Shown: in pieces, positions 31,811 through 40,023 of the stretch
Numbering within the stretch: the first letter of the stretch is position 1
Layout: every line of letters starts with the position of its first letter
Assembly: GCA_031425695.1 (NCBI GenBank)
Contig: JANPJV010000314.1
Coordinates: forward strand, 1 to 64,000
Direction: 5' to 3'
DNA: 64,000 nt
DNA from: JANPJV01 sp031425695
GTDB taxonomy: Bacteria > Pseudomonadota > Gammaproteobacteria > Xanthomonadales > SZUA-5
Made by a program: the position numbers and the translations under genes
The notes under the pieces: model-generated
Database searches by the model: none
Seen by the model: the letters and a program-made list of their open reading frames with translations, nothing else
Told to the model about the DNA's origin: nothing

Positions 31811-33312
31811 ACGAGCCGGCCGTCAAGCTGTACGCAAGCCAGCGCCGCTACGTGCAGGACCGCTCGCGGTTCAAGGCGTGCATGCAGGCGCGGCAAACCG
31901 GGAAGACGTTTGGCTCCACGCTGGAGATCGTCAACCAGGTGCTTGAGCAGGAGTCAGGCGGCGGCCGGCAGAGGTGGGTGATCCTTTCCCGCGGCGAGCG
32001 CCAAGCCAAAGAGGCGATGGGCGAAGGCATCAAGCGCCACTTCCATGCCTACGGCGCCGCATTCGATTCTCTCGAGGTTCCTTGGGAAGGAGCCAAGGAA
32101 GCGGCCCTTGAGGTGCGGCTGCCGAACGGCAGCTGCATCACGGGCGTCCCTGCCAATCCCGACACCGCTCGCGGCTTCACCGCGAATGTGCTGCTCGACG
32201 AGTTTGGTTTCCACGCAGATAGCAAGAAGATCTGGGCGGCACTGTTCCCGGTGATCTCCCGCCCCGATCTCAGCTTGCGCGTGATCAGTACGCCGAACGG
32301 CAAGGCCAACAAGTTTTACGAGCTGATCAGCCAGGCTAACGACGCCGACCTGCGCCGCGAAGGGCACATCCAAGCCGGGGTGTGGTCGCTGCACTTCTGC
32401 GACATCTATCGCGCCGTGCGCGAAGGTCTGCCGCGCAACATCGAAGAGCTGCGCCAGGGCCTCAACGACGCCGATATCTGGGCGCAGGAGTTCGAACTTC
32501 AGTGGCTGGACGAGGCCTCGGCTTGGCTCTCGTTCGAGCTGATCAACACCTGCGAGGCTGACTACGCCGGTGACCCGTCGCTCTACCAGGGCGGACCTGT
32601 GTATGTGGGCAACGACATCGCAGCGGTGCGGGACCTGTTCGTGCTCTATGTCGTCGAGGATGTCGGCGGCGAGCTCATCACGCGGGAGATCATCACCGCG
32701 CGTCGCAAGTCCTTTGCCGAGCAAGACGAGCTGCTCGACGGGGTCATGAATCGCTACGACGTGCGCGGGCTGTGGATGGACAAGACCGGCATGGGCATGA
32801 AGCCCGTCGAAGACGCCACTCGCCGGTACGGCGAGCACCGCGTCCACGGGGTGATGTTTACGCCTGCCAGCAAGCAGGAGCTGGCAACGAAGGGCAAGCA
32901 GGCGTTCGAGGATCGCCGCATCAAGATCCCGATGGGCGACCAGGCGCTACGCAGCGATCTCCACAAGCTCAAGCGCGAAGTCAGCGCGACCGGCATGCCG
33001 AGGTTTGTCGCCGAGCGGGATTCGACCGGACACGCCGACCGCGCCTGGGCGTGCTTCCTCGCGATCAGCGCGGCATCTGCTCCCTTTCTTGCGCCGGCCG
33101 GGGAGACCGTCGACCCGACGCCCGAGACGATGCGCCCGGTTCATGGCCGGCCAACCTCGGGCGGGATGTTCGGAAGGCTCAAGGATCGGTTGCTCGGCCG
33201 GACGCGTACGCGCCACCAGGAGCGCCCAGGCGGCGAGCCCGCGGCAACCCCATCAGAAAATTCGCAAAACGGCGGGGAGCCCATTCCGGAACGCTCCCGA
33301 GGGGAGGTTTGA
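31807..33312 (+). CDS. Large terminase subunit (Mu gp28-like)
   Basis: A 501 aa packaging motor. The ATPase has a Walker A-like QARQTGKT (27-34) and Walker B NVLLDEFGF (127-135), with coupling motif VISTPNG; the nuclease domain has Asp residues in YVGNDIAAVRDL, the LWMDKTGMG region and DSTGHADRAWACFLA. The last 80 residues are basic and low-complexity. It packages Mu-style from the end of the integrated phage. The stop overlaps the portal ATG. Confidence 0.9.
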   Translation: MNEPAVKLYASQRRYVQDRSRFKACMQARQTGKTFGSTLEIVNQVLEQESGGGRQRWVILSRGERQAKEAMGEGIKRHFHAYGAAFDSLEVPWEGAKEAALEVRLPNGSCITGVPANPDTARGFTANVLLDEFGFHADSKKIWAALFPVISRPDLSLRVISTPNGKANKFYELISQANDADLRREGHIQAGVWSLHFCDIYRAVREGLPRNIEELRQGLNDADIWAQEFELQWLDEASAWLSFELINTCEADYAGDPSLYQGGPVYVGNDIAAVRDLFVLYVVEDVGGELITREIITARRKSFAEQDELLDGVMNRYDVRGLWMDKTGMGMKPVEDATRRYGEHRVHGVMFTPASKQELATKGKQAFEDRRIKIPMGDQALRSDLHKLKREVSATGMPRFVAERDSTGHADRAWACFLAISAASAPFLAPAGETVDPTPETMRPVHGRPTSGGMFGRLKDRLLGRTRTRHQERPGGEPAATPSENSQNGGEPIPERSRGEV

Positions 33313-34757
33313 TGGGTATTTTCAGCGCAGTTGCCGGTTGGATGTTCGGGTCGGGCCGATTCGTAGAATCTGCGGGCGAAACGATCGACGCCGATGATGA
33401 TCAGTGGCGCCGCCTGAGCGGCGACGCGAACCGCGACCTCGCGCCAATGACCCAGAGCCGGATGCAGAAGCTGGCGGCCCACCTCTGGGAACGCAACGGC
33501 CTGGCGAATCGGCTGATCGAGCTGCCGATCGCCTACATGCTCGGCAAGGGTTGCCGCGTCGTGGTCGAGGACGAGGAGTCGCAGAAGGCCCTCGACCGGC
33601 ACTGGGCGGACGGGCTTAACAGTTGGAACCTGAAACTCCCGAAGCGAGCGCGTGAGCTCGCGATCTTCGGCGAGCAGTGCTGGATCGCATTTCGCAATCC
33701 GGTGAGCGGGTTCGTGCGCTTCGGCTATCTCGACCCGTCGCTGATCGACGACGTCATCACCGACCCCGACAACATCGAGCAGCCGATCGGCATTCGCACG
33801 GTTGCCGACAGCAAAGGCAACAAGAAGACGTACCGCACGTTGGTCAACGTGAGCGAAGCAGCGTTCGGTCGGGTCGCGCGGGCGATGCGCGCGCAGATGG
33901 TCGACGGCGACTGCCTTTTCTTCCGCGTGAATGATCTTTCCGCAGGGCGAAGAGGCCGGTCCGATCTGTTGCCCCTGATCGACTGGCTGGATGCCTACGA
34001 CGAGTTCCTCTACGGCGAGCTGGACCGGGCCGACCACCTCCGCAACTACGTCTGGGACGTCACCCTCAAAGGCGCGGACGCGACAGCAGTGAGAACGCGC
34101 GCCAAGGAGATCCAGGCGCCGGCGCCGAACTCGGTCCGCGTCCACAACGACTCCGAGACCTGGGCGGCGGTGAGCCCGGCGCTTTCGGCCTACGAGGCGG
34201 CGGCCGGTTCGCGCCTTTTCCGCAATCACATCCTGGGTGCGCGCTCGATCCCGCCCACCTGGTTCGCTGACGGTGAGGACGCGAACAAGAGCAACAGCCA
34301 GGGCATGGCCGAACCGACCGAGCGCGTGCTCGAACAGCGCCAGGGCTATCTCGGGTACATCCTCGCCGAGACCATGCGCTACGTGCTGCGCTCGGGCTGG
34401 AGCGCGCTCGATCGCGAGGTCACTGAAGCCGAGCAGAAGATCCTGGACTCGGTGCGCGTCGACTGGCCGCCACTGACGGCGAAGGACACGACCAAGTACG
34501 CGTCGGCGTTCGCGCAGGTCGTAGCGGCCGGTGTCCAGGCGATCAACGAGGGGCTGTTCACGCGCGAAACCGTGACCGCGATGCTCGCCTCCCTGGCCGC
34601 GCAGCTGGGCGTTGAGGTCGACGTCGAGCACGAGCTCGAGGAAGCGCAGAAGCAGCAGTCCACGGGCGGCGGCGACCCGGCGCAGTTCGCGCCTGCCGTT
34701 ATCGACGATCCCAAAGAGAACGCCCAGGCCGCGGCGGACGCCCGCGTTGAAGCCTGA
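33312..34757 (+). CDS. Portal protein
   Basis: A 481 aa protein with portal-like sequence: LAAHLWERNGLANRLIELPIAYMLGKG, RYGYLDPSLIDDV-like segment, YDEFLYGELDRADHLRNYVWDVT and RSIPPTWFADGEDANKSNSQGM, as in DUF935-type/lambda-like portals. The N-terminus carries GSGRFVESAGET, a copy of the RFVEA-type motif repeated in the capsid fusion protein. It lies between terL and MuF, the expected place. Confidence 0.82.
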   Translation: MGIFSAVAGWMFGSGRFVESAGETIDADDDQWRRLSGDANRDLAPMTQSRMQKLAAHLWERNGLANRLIELPIAYMLGKGCRVVVEDEESQKALDRHWADGLNSWNLKLPKRARELAIFGEQCWIAFRNPVSGFVRFGYLDPSLIDDVITDPDNIEQPIGIRTVADSKGNKKTYRTLVNVSEAAFGRVARAMRAQMVDGDCLFFRVNDLSAGRRGRSDLLPLIDWLDAYDEFLYGELDRADHLRNYVWDVTLKGADATAVRTRAKEIQAPAPNSVRVHNDSETWAAVSPALSAYEAAAGSRLFRNHILGARSIPPTWFADGEDANKSNSQGMAEPTERVLEQRQGYLGYILAETMRYVLRSGWSALDREVTEAEQKILDSVRVDWPPLTAKDTTKYASAFAQVVAAGVQAINEGLFTRETVTAMLASLAAQLGVEVDVEHELEEAQKQQSTGGGDPAQFAPAVIDDPKENAQAAADARVEA

Positions 34758-34772
34758 ACCACGGAGCCAGCC

Positions 34773-34946
34773 ATGCCACGCAAGGCAAAAGAGTCGAGCG
34801 CGACGTTCAAGCGCACCAGGGACGGGTTCCGGATCGTGATGCGCGGTCAGCTCGCCAACGACTTCTTCCGGTGTCTGCTCAAGCACGCGGAGCCACCGCC
34901 AGGCGCTGCGCCCGCGGCACCAGTTGCGCCCGCAACGCCGGAATGA
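34773..34946 (+). CDS. 57 aa phage protein, unknown
   Basis: Starts MPRKAKESSATFKRTRDGFR, then IVMRGQLANDFFRCLLKH and a Pro/Ala tail ending APATPE. GGAG precedes the ATG by 6 nt, and the gene fills the gap between portal and MuF. No family is recognised. Confidence 0.6.
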   Translation: MPRKAKESSATFKRTRDGFRIVMRGQLANDFFRCLLKHAEPPPGAAPAAPVAPATPE

Positions 34947-34949
34947 CCG

Positions 34950-35885
34950 ATGACGCCGCTGGAAGCTTATCGCGCGGAATTGCGCCGGCAGCTGGCGGCC
35001 CTGCCGCGCCTGCAGCGCAAGACGATCGAGAGCGTCGTCGCCGAGCTGCAGCTCGCACGTACCTCGATCCTCGCTGAGCTGGCGGCTGATCTGAGTGATT
35101 CGCGCCGGGCATCGCGCACGCGGATGCTGGCCGAGGTGGAGCGGCAACTCTCGGCCTGGTCGAGGGCCGCGGGCGAGATCGGCAGCGCCGCGGCGAGCAC
35201 GAGCTGGACGGCGGGGATGGAATTGGTGCGTGCACCAATCGCTGCCGCAGGCCTCGGTGTATCGGTCGGGAACCGTATCAATCCTCGCGCGCTAGCCAGC
35301 GTGCAGCAGGTGTTGACGAACCTGATCTCCGATGCGAGCAGGAGCGCGATCGCGCGCATCAACAGCGTGATCACCCAGACGCTGATCGGCACCACGGCCC
35401 AGGCCGATGCGATCAGCCAGGTGTCGGCGATCCTTGATGCGCCGCGCAGACGGGCGCAGACGATCATCTTCACCGAGGTCGGCCGTGCTCACGCGATGGC
35501 ATCCCACGCCGCGCTGGTCGAAGCGGCTGCCCAGATCCCAGGACTGCGCAAGCGCTGGGTTAAGAGCGGGAAGATCCACCCGCGCCGCGATCACGTCGCC
35601 GCGCACAACCAGGTGCAACTGGCCGCCGAGCCGTTCCTCGTCGCGGGCGAGCGGCTCATGCATCCGCGAGATCCGAACGGTAGTGCGAGCAACACAATCA
35701 ACTGCGGCTGCATGTCGGTGCCGCTGGTCGACGGCTCGACGCTGGGCGCCAGCACCGTGCGCATCGACCGCCGCACCGGCGAGATGACGCTGGAACGCCG
35801 GCCAGGCCTGACGCCGGCCGAGGAAGCACTTGGAATCACTCTCGACCAGGTCGCGCAAGCGGGCCTGATCGTTGTCCGCGGGTAA
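34950..35885 (+). CDS. MuF-like head morphogenesis protein
   Basis: A 311 aa minor head protein. The N-terminal half is helical; the C-terminal MuF domain shows TEVGRAHAMASHAALVEAA, KRWVKSGKIHPRRDHVAAHNQ, FLVAGERLMHPRDPNGSASNTINCGCMSVP, the classical pattern ending in N..CGC. MuF proteins are needed for head assembly and DNA injection. It follows the portal module and precedes accessory genes. Confidence 0.85.
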   Translation: MTPLEAYRAELRRQLAALPRLQRKTIESVVAELQLARTSILAELAADLSDSRRASRTRMLAEVERQLSAWSRAAGEIGSAAASTSWTAGMELVRAPIAAAGLGVSVGNRINPRALASVQQVLTNLISDASRSAIARINSVITQTLIGTTAQADAISQVSAILDAPRRRAQTIIFTEVGRAHAMASHAALVEAAAQIPGLRKRWVKSGKIHPRRDHVAAHNQVQLAAEPFLVAGERLMHPRDPNGSASNTINCGCMSVPLVDGSTLGASTVRIDRRTGEMTLERRPGLTPAEEALGITLDQVAQAGLIVVRG

Positions 35886-35904
35886 TTCAACAGGAGACGC
35901 AACG

Positions 35905-36513
35905 ATGGATGGAACACGGGTTCGAAGTCTTTATCTGCAGGTGGCAGTCGCAATCGCGGCGCTCGGTTCCGAGCTGGGGATTGCGGGAATCACCGGAGAG
36001 GGGCCGCGATCATTGGTATACGACGTACAGCCGCAGGGCTTTTATCGACTCGGCAAAATCGAAGAGTTCCGCGAAGAACTGTTCGCGCAGACCGACGATC
36101 CGCTGGCGCAGCGTTTCGCGGAGGGCATGCCGGATTTCTACTTCGTCCAGGATGGCGACGAGCACGTCACGCTGACTGCCCAGCAACGCGCCCTGCAGGA
36201 CTTCAACTGCAGCAACGGCAAGTTCACGATGATCGCGATTTACGGCCAAGACCCTTGGACGGCCTACGGTGAGTCGGTGGTCCAGTCGATCGATGCGGAT
36301 GGCGCAGCGGTCAACACGCGCATCCTGGTCAATGGGAAGTGCGTGGGCTTCTTTGCCGACGACACTGCGGCGCGCGGCCGCTGGCCGGCGACCATCAATC
36401 CCAAGGCTGCCGATGCGGGCAAAGTGGCGCGAGCTGCCTACCAGCGGTTTCGGCAGAGTAATCGGGCAAGCGCGGAACCGATGCCGGCGGGGTGGGCGGG
36501 AACGCCAAACTGA
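35905..36513 (+). CDS. 202 aa protein of unknown function
   Basis: Starts MDGTRVRSLYLQVAVAIAALG behind a good CAGGAGA ribosome site. It contains FREELFAQTDDPLAQRFAEGMPDFYFVQDGDEHVTLT and a C-terminal basic tail. No motif is recognised. It lies between MuF and the hairpin at 36523 and may be a moron or a head-associated protein. Confidence 0.6.
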   Translation: MDGTRVRSLYLQVAVAIAALGSELGIAGITGEGPRSLVYDVQPQGFYRLGKIEEFREELFAQTDDPLAQRFAEGMPDFYFVQDGDEHVTLTAQQRALQDFNCSNGKFTMIAIYGQDPWTAYGESVVQSIDADGAAVNTRILVNGKCVGFFADDTAARGRWPATINPKAADAGKVARAAYQRFRQSNRASAEPMPAGWAGTPN

Positions 36514-36522
36514 CGTCCTCTT

Positions 36523-36550
36523 GGCGACCAGGCTGCGCGGCTTGGTCGCC
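36523..36550 (+). terminator. Hairpin terminator before moron gene
   Basis: GGCGACCA (36523-36530) pairs perfectly with TGGTCGCC (36543-36550) across a GC-rich 12-nt loop. It follows the 202 aa gene and precedes TAGAAT (36559-36564), a good -10-like hexamer 28 nt before the next ATG, although no matching -35 was found. Confidence 0.55.
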
Positions 36551-36591
36551 GTGGCGATTAGAATCGTGCTCCCGACCGAGGAGCACATCCA

Positions 36592-36999
36592 ATGGGATCC
36601 ATCTTCAAATCTGCTGAAGCAGAGTATTTAGAGACGAAAGCAAAGTCGGAGCAGCGGCGGCAGCAGAATGAAATCAAAGGGAGGCAGTACATCGCCGTCA
36701 TTGCGAACCTGCTTCGTCACGAACACGAATTCGTAAAGGCGCGACATTCGAACTCGAAAGTGGAGGCAAACGAGCTCCAATGCACGCTTTCAATAGCAAC
36801 TTCCAGTAGTCGCGATGCTCATTCGAAATTCTCGGCGTGGTTTGATGCAAGCCAAGAGCAGATGGAACTGACGGCTGTAGTTCCGCCAGCAAAGTTTGAT
36901 CGGACGTGGACGATTGGGGTCAAGGACTACAAGGGGACGGAAGCAGAGGAGCTGCTCCGCGAGTTCGCCCTTGCCTATGCCGGATTCGTGCACGGCTAG
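36592..36999 (+). CDS. 135 aa low-GC moron protein, unknown
   Basis: Starts MGSIFKSAEAEYLETKAKSEQRR, a charged helical opening, and includes LLRHEHEFVKARHSNSKVEA and a C-terminal EELLREFALAYAGFVHG. The base composition is visibly more A/T-rich than the flanking head genes. With a hairpin upstream and a late promoter directly downstream it has the usual structure of a moron, an independently expressed lysogenic gene. The function is unknown. Confidence 0.65.
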   Translation: MGSIFKSAEAEYLETKAKSEQRRQQNEIKGRQYIAVIANLLRHEHEFVKARHSNSKVEANELQCTLSIATSSSRDAHSKFSAWFDASQEQMELTAVVPPAKFDRTWTIGVKDYKGTEAEELLREFALAYAGFVHG

Positions 37000-37001
37000 C
37001 T

Positions 37002-37047
37002 CTTTGACGCGCGTCACAAGACCCAACCCAAGGACCTGCTGCAACCT
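37002..37047 (+). promoter_or_regulatory. Putative Mor-dependent late promoter, head module
   Basis: CTTTGACGCGCGTCACAAG contains TGAC-GCGC-GTCA, shares 21 of 23 bases with the box at 25131, and is followed after exactly the same distance by CAACCTGCAC (from 37042). The head gene at 37086 starts about 33 nt after the implied transcription start. Confidence 0.7.
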
Positions 37048-37085
37048 GCACGCTGACAAGAAGTTCACCCTTCGAGTACAGCGTG

Positions 37086-37523
37086 ATGACAAAGCAGACT
37101 TCGCCCGCGGCATCGAAAGCAGCCCGCGTGCAACCAGTCCGGCCGGTTGGGGCCGAAACGCAACCCGGAGCTGGCTCGCCGCCGGCTCCGGGCTCTGCCA
37201 ACCCGAATAACAGCGCCCACGGCGCGAGCCAGCCGGGTGATGCAAAGACCGGCACCACGGACCGTCCCACCGGTGGGGAGCCACCGGTGGGCGCGTCCAG
37301 CGACGCGGACAAGGCAGCCCCGAAAGCCCCCGCCTCACACAAGCTGACCAAGCACCGCGACGCGGTCAACGCTGACGTTCCCGCGGCCGTGTACGACGCC
37401 GCCTGCAAGCTGCGCCCCGGCCTCACCGATGTGCTCGCGGCGCGCAAGTACTCCGATCACTGGGTGCTGGTAGGCATGACGGCGAACTGGGCCGGCAAGG
37501 TCGAGGTGCCGCATGGCCCGTAA
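37086..37523 (+). CDS. 145 aa Pro/Ala-rich head-region protein
   Basis: Starts MTKQTSPAASKAARVQPVRPVG, with about 85 disordered residues rich in Pro, Gly, Ala, then a structured end (ADVPAAVYDAACKLRPGLTDVLAARKYSDHWVLVGMT). It overlaps the capsid fusion gene by 11 nt. It could be a scaffold or decoration protein; no family is recognised. It is first after the head promoter. Confidence 0.6.
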   Translation: MTKQTSPAASKAARVQPVRPVGAETQPGAGSPPAPGSANPNNSAHGASQPGDAKTGTTDRPTGGEPPVGASSDADKAAPKAPASHKLTKHRDAVNADVPAAVYDAACKLRPGLTDVLAARKYSDHWVLVGMTANWAGKVEVPHGP

Positions 37524-39810
37524 GTCGCTGATGGCGACCGCGATCATGGCGGGGCTCGCATTTGCCGGGCGCTTCGTCGAAGCCGACGGCGACACCGAGG
37601 GCCACTTGGTTGAGGGCTCGCTGTCGTTCGACCAGACGTCGAACCTGCTGCAGGCAGCGCTGCGCCGTCACTACGGCCTCGGCCAAGCCGAGTGGATCTA
37701 TCCCGATTCGATCTACGCCGACCGCGTCATCGTGCGTCGGGACGGCAAGCTAATCGAGTTCCCCTATTCGATCGCGGCCAACAACGAGATCACGCTCGGT
37801 GCGGCTCGCGAAGTGGTCATGGAGCCGGTGCCGATCTCCGGGCAGCTGGTTGAAGCGGTGAGGAGTGCCGATGACCAGGCGCCGACCAATCGCTTCGTGA
37901 TCCGCGTCATTCGCAGCGGGCTCAGCCGCAACGGCGTGGACTACCCCGCGGCGGTGCTGCGTGAGTCGGCTCCGCTGTTTGACCGTGCGCGCGTCTGCGC
38001 TGTCAGCGACGAGGAGCACATCCGGGACCTGCCCGCCAAACGCGACGCCGGCAAGATCATCGGCCGGTTAAGCAAGCCGCGGTTCGTCGAGTCCGGTACC
38101 GGTGGCGAACTCCTCGCCGACCTGGTCGTGATCGACAGCGGCTGGGCAGACCGTTTCCGCGAGGCGATCTCGGCCGGCGCGGCTGACCTTTTCGGCTTCT
38201 CGATCGACGCATCCGGTACCTGGAAAAAGGCCGGACGTTTCCGCGAGGCCACCGCGATCAACAAGGTCGCATCCGTCGACGTCGTGTCCGAACCGGGCGC
38301 TGGCGGTCAACTCATTCGCCTCGTCGAGGCCGTCAACCCCGCATCCCGTCACCAGGAGTCGATCATGAATCGAGCGCAAATGCTTGCGCTGTTGCAGAAG
38401 ATGAACCCGAACCGGGCGGCGGCGCTTGCCGATGCGTCCGATGCGGAAGTTGCGGGCGCGTTCCGTGAAGCGTGCGAGCACGCTGCTCAGACCAATGGGA
38501 ACGGCGTAACCGCTGATGCCGTGGCCGAGCAGATCCGCATGGTGGAGGCGCGCGTCACCGCGCGAACCACGATCGCGGGCAGCGGCCTGCCGGCGCCGGC
38601 CGTCGAGCGCCTCCAGGCTGACTTCAACGGTCGCGCCAGCTTCGTCGAGGCCGACGTGACCGCGGCGATCACCGCCGAGCGTGCCTACCTGGGCCGCTTC
38701 GTCGAAACCCCGATCACCGGTCTCGGTGGCGGCTCGGTCGTGGCTGGCCAGGATCGTTCGGAAAAGGTACGCGAGCAGCTCGACCACCTGTTCGATCCCG
38801 CGCGCCGCGCCGGCTCGTTCCGCGAGGCCTACGCCGATATCACCGGCGACCGCGCGGTCACCGGCCTGCTCGCCAACTGCAACCGCACACGCCTGGCCGA
38901 AGCCCTCGGTGGCGGCCGGTTCGTGGAAGCGGTGTCGGCTGCGACTTTTGCCGAAATCCTCGGTGACTCGATCACCCGCGCGATGGTTCGCGACTACAAC
39001 CTGTCGAACATGTGGGATGACTGGCGGGTGCTGTGCGACGTCGTGCCCGTGAACGATTTTCGCACCCAGCGTCGCACCCGCATGGGCGGCTACGGCAACC
39101 TCCCGGCTGTCGCCGAGAACGGCGCCTATGCGGCACTGACCACGCCGGGCGATGAAGAGGCGACCTACGCGGCCACCAAGCGTGGCGGCACGGAGACGAT
39201 CTCGATCGAGGCGATCGCCAACGATGACGTCGGCGCCATTCGCCGCATCCCGAGCAAGCTGGCACAGGCGGCGAAGCAGACGCTGTATCGCTTCGTGCTC
39301 GATTTTCTGGCCACGAACGCGGCGATCTACGACACGGTCGCTCTGGCGCATGCCACGCACAACAACCTCGGGGCGACGGCGCTCAGCGCTGCAACCTTCG
39401 CGGCGGCGCGCTTGGCGATGCTGCAGCAGGTCGAGGCCGGCAGCACCGAGCGCATTGGGCTGGTGGCACGCCACCTGTTCATCCCGACCAACCTCGAAGA
39501 AACGGCGTTCGACCTTTTCGTCCGCAACACCAACAACGACGAGACCTTCGTCCAGTCGCGCAAGCCCACGGCCCATGTCGTGCCGTACTGGACCGACGCC
39601 AACAACTGGTGGGTCACCGCAGACAAGGCCGACGTCCCGCTGATCGAGTTGGGCTTCTACGGCGGCCGAGAGGAACCGGAGCTGTTCGTGCAGGACAACC
39701 CGACCCAGGGCAGCCTGTTCTCCAACGACCAGCTGAAATACAAGATGCGCCACATTTACGGCGGCGCAGTGAAGGATTACCGCGGCTTCTACGGCGCCGT
39801 GGTCGCCTGA
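37513..39810 (+). CDS. Fused prohead protease-scaffold-major capsid protein
   Basis: A 765 aa polyprotein. Residues about 125-275 match S78-type prohead proteases: SRNGVDYPAAVLRESAPLF, SDEEHIRDL (His169), GWADRFREAISAGAADLFGFSID (Ser230), SVDVVSEPGAGG. Residues about 280-400 look like a helical scaffold, and about 420-765 like an HK97-type capsid (ending in LKYKMRHIYGGAVKDYRGFYGAVVA). A short motif RF(V/R)E(A/S/T) recurs from residue 20 to 473, possibly as cleavage or docking sites. Fused protease-capsid genes are known in some phages; here no separate capsid gene exists. Confidence 0.8.
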   Translation: MARKSLMATAIMAGLAFAGRFVEADGDTEGHLVEGSLSFDQTSNLLQAALRRHYGLGQAEWIYPDSIYADRVIVRRDGKLIEFPYSIAANNEITLGAAREVVMEPVPISGQLVEAVRSADDQAPTNRFVIRVIRSGLSRNGVDYPAAVLRESAPLFDRARVCAVSDEEHIRDLPAKRDAGKIIGRLSKPRFVESGTGGELLADLVVIDSGWADRFREAISAGAADLFGFSIDASGTWKKAGRFREATAINKVASVDVVSEPGAGGQLIRLVEAVNPASRHQESIMNRAQMLALLQKMNPNRAAALADASDAEVAGAFREACEHAAQTNGNGVTADAVAEQIRMVEARVTARTTIAGSGLPAPAVERLQADFNGRASFVEADVTAAITAERAYLGRFVETPITGLGGGSVVAGQDRSEKVREQLDHLFDPARRAGSFREAYADITGDRAVTGLLANCNRTRLAEALGGGRFVEAVSAATFAEILGDSITRAMVRDYNLSNMWDDWRVLCDVVPVNDFRTQRRTRMGGYGNLPAVAENGAYAALTTPGDEEATYAATKRGGTETISIEAIANDDVGAIRRIPSKLAQAAKQTLYRFVLDFLATNAAIYDTVALAHATHNNLGATALSAATFAAARLAMLQQVEAGSTERIGLVARHLFIPTNLEETAFDLFVRNTNNDETFVQSRKPTAHVVPYWTDANNWWVTADKADVPLIELGFYGGREEPELFVQDNPTQGSLFSNDQLKYKMRHIYGGAVKDYRGFYGAVVA

Positions 39811-39860
39811 TCTGACTGGCTGAGCTTCCGAACAACCAGCGAGCGAGCGGCAAGCCAAGG

Positions 39861-39882
39861 CGCCCCAGGGATGGGGCGCCTG
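39861..39882 (+). terminator. Hairpin after capsid gene
   Basis: GGCGCCCC and GGGGCGCC form a perfect 8-bp stem with an AGGGAT loop, without a following T-run. It may attenuate read-through from the capsid gene to the connector and tail genes. Confidence 0.65.
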
Positions 39883-39903
39883 GTCACTGACAGAGGGAAC
39901 GTA

Positions 39904-40020
39904 ATGGGCTTCTGGCTGACCGTGTCGCACCTGGTGCTCGCTGCTGTGGTCCTCGGGCTGCTGTTGATTGCCCGCTGGAACATCAAGCGCCGTGGCGGCA
40001 GTTGCGGCTCTGGCTACTGA
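39904..40020 (+). CDS. 38 aa single-TM phage peptide
   Basis: MGFWLTVSHLVLAAVVLGLL, continuing LIARWNIKRRGGSCGSGY. A GAGGGA ribosome site lies 5 nt before the ATG, and the stop is 3 nt from the next start. One TM helix with a basic, Gly/Cys tail. The function is unknown. Confidence 0.6.
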   Translation: MGFWLTVSHLVLAAVVLGLLLIARWNIKRRGGSCGSGY

Positions 40021-40023
40021 CCC

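Noticed and set aside
33141..35147. Minus-strand frame of 668 codons over portal and MuF
   Set aside because: Shadow of two recognised head genes; no ribosome site and no known motif.
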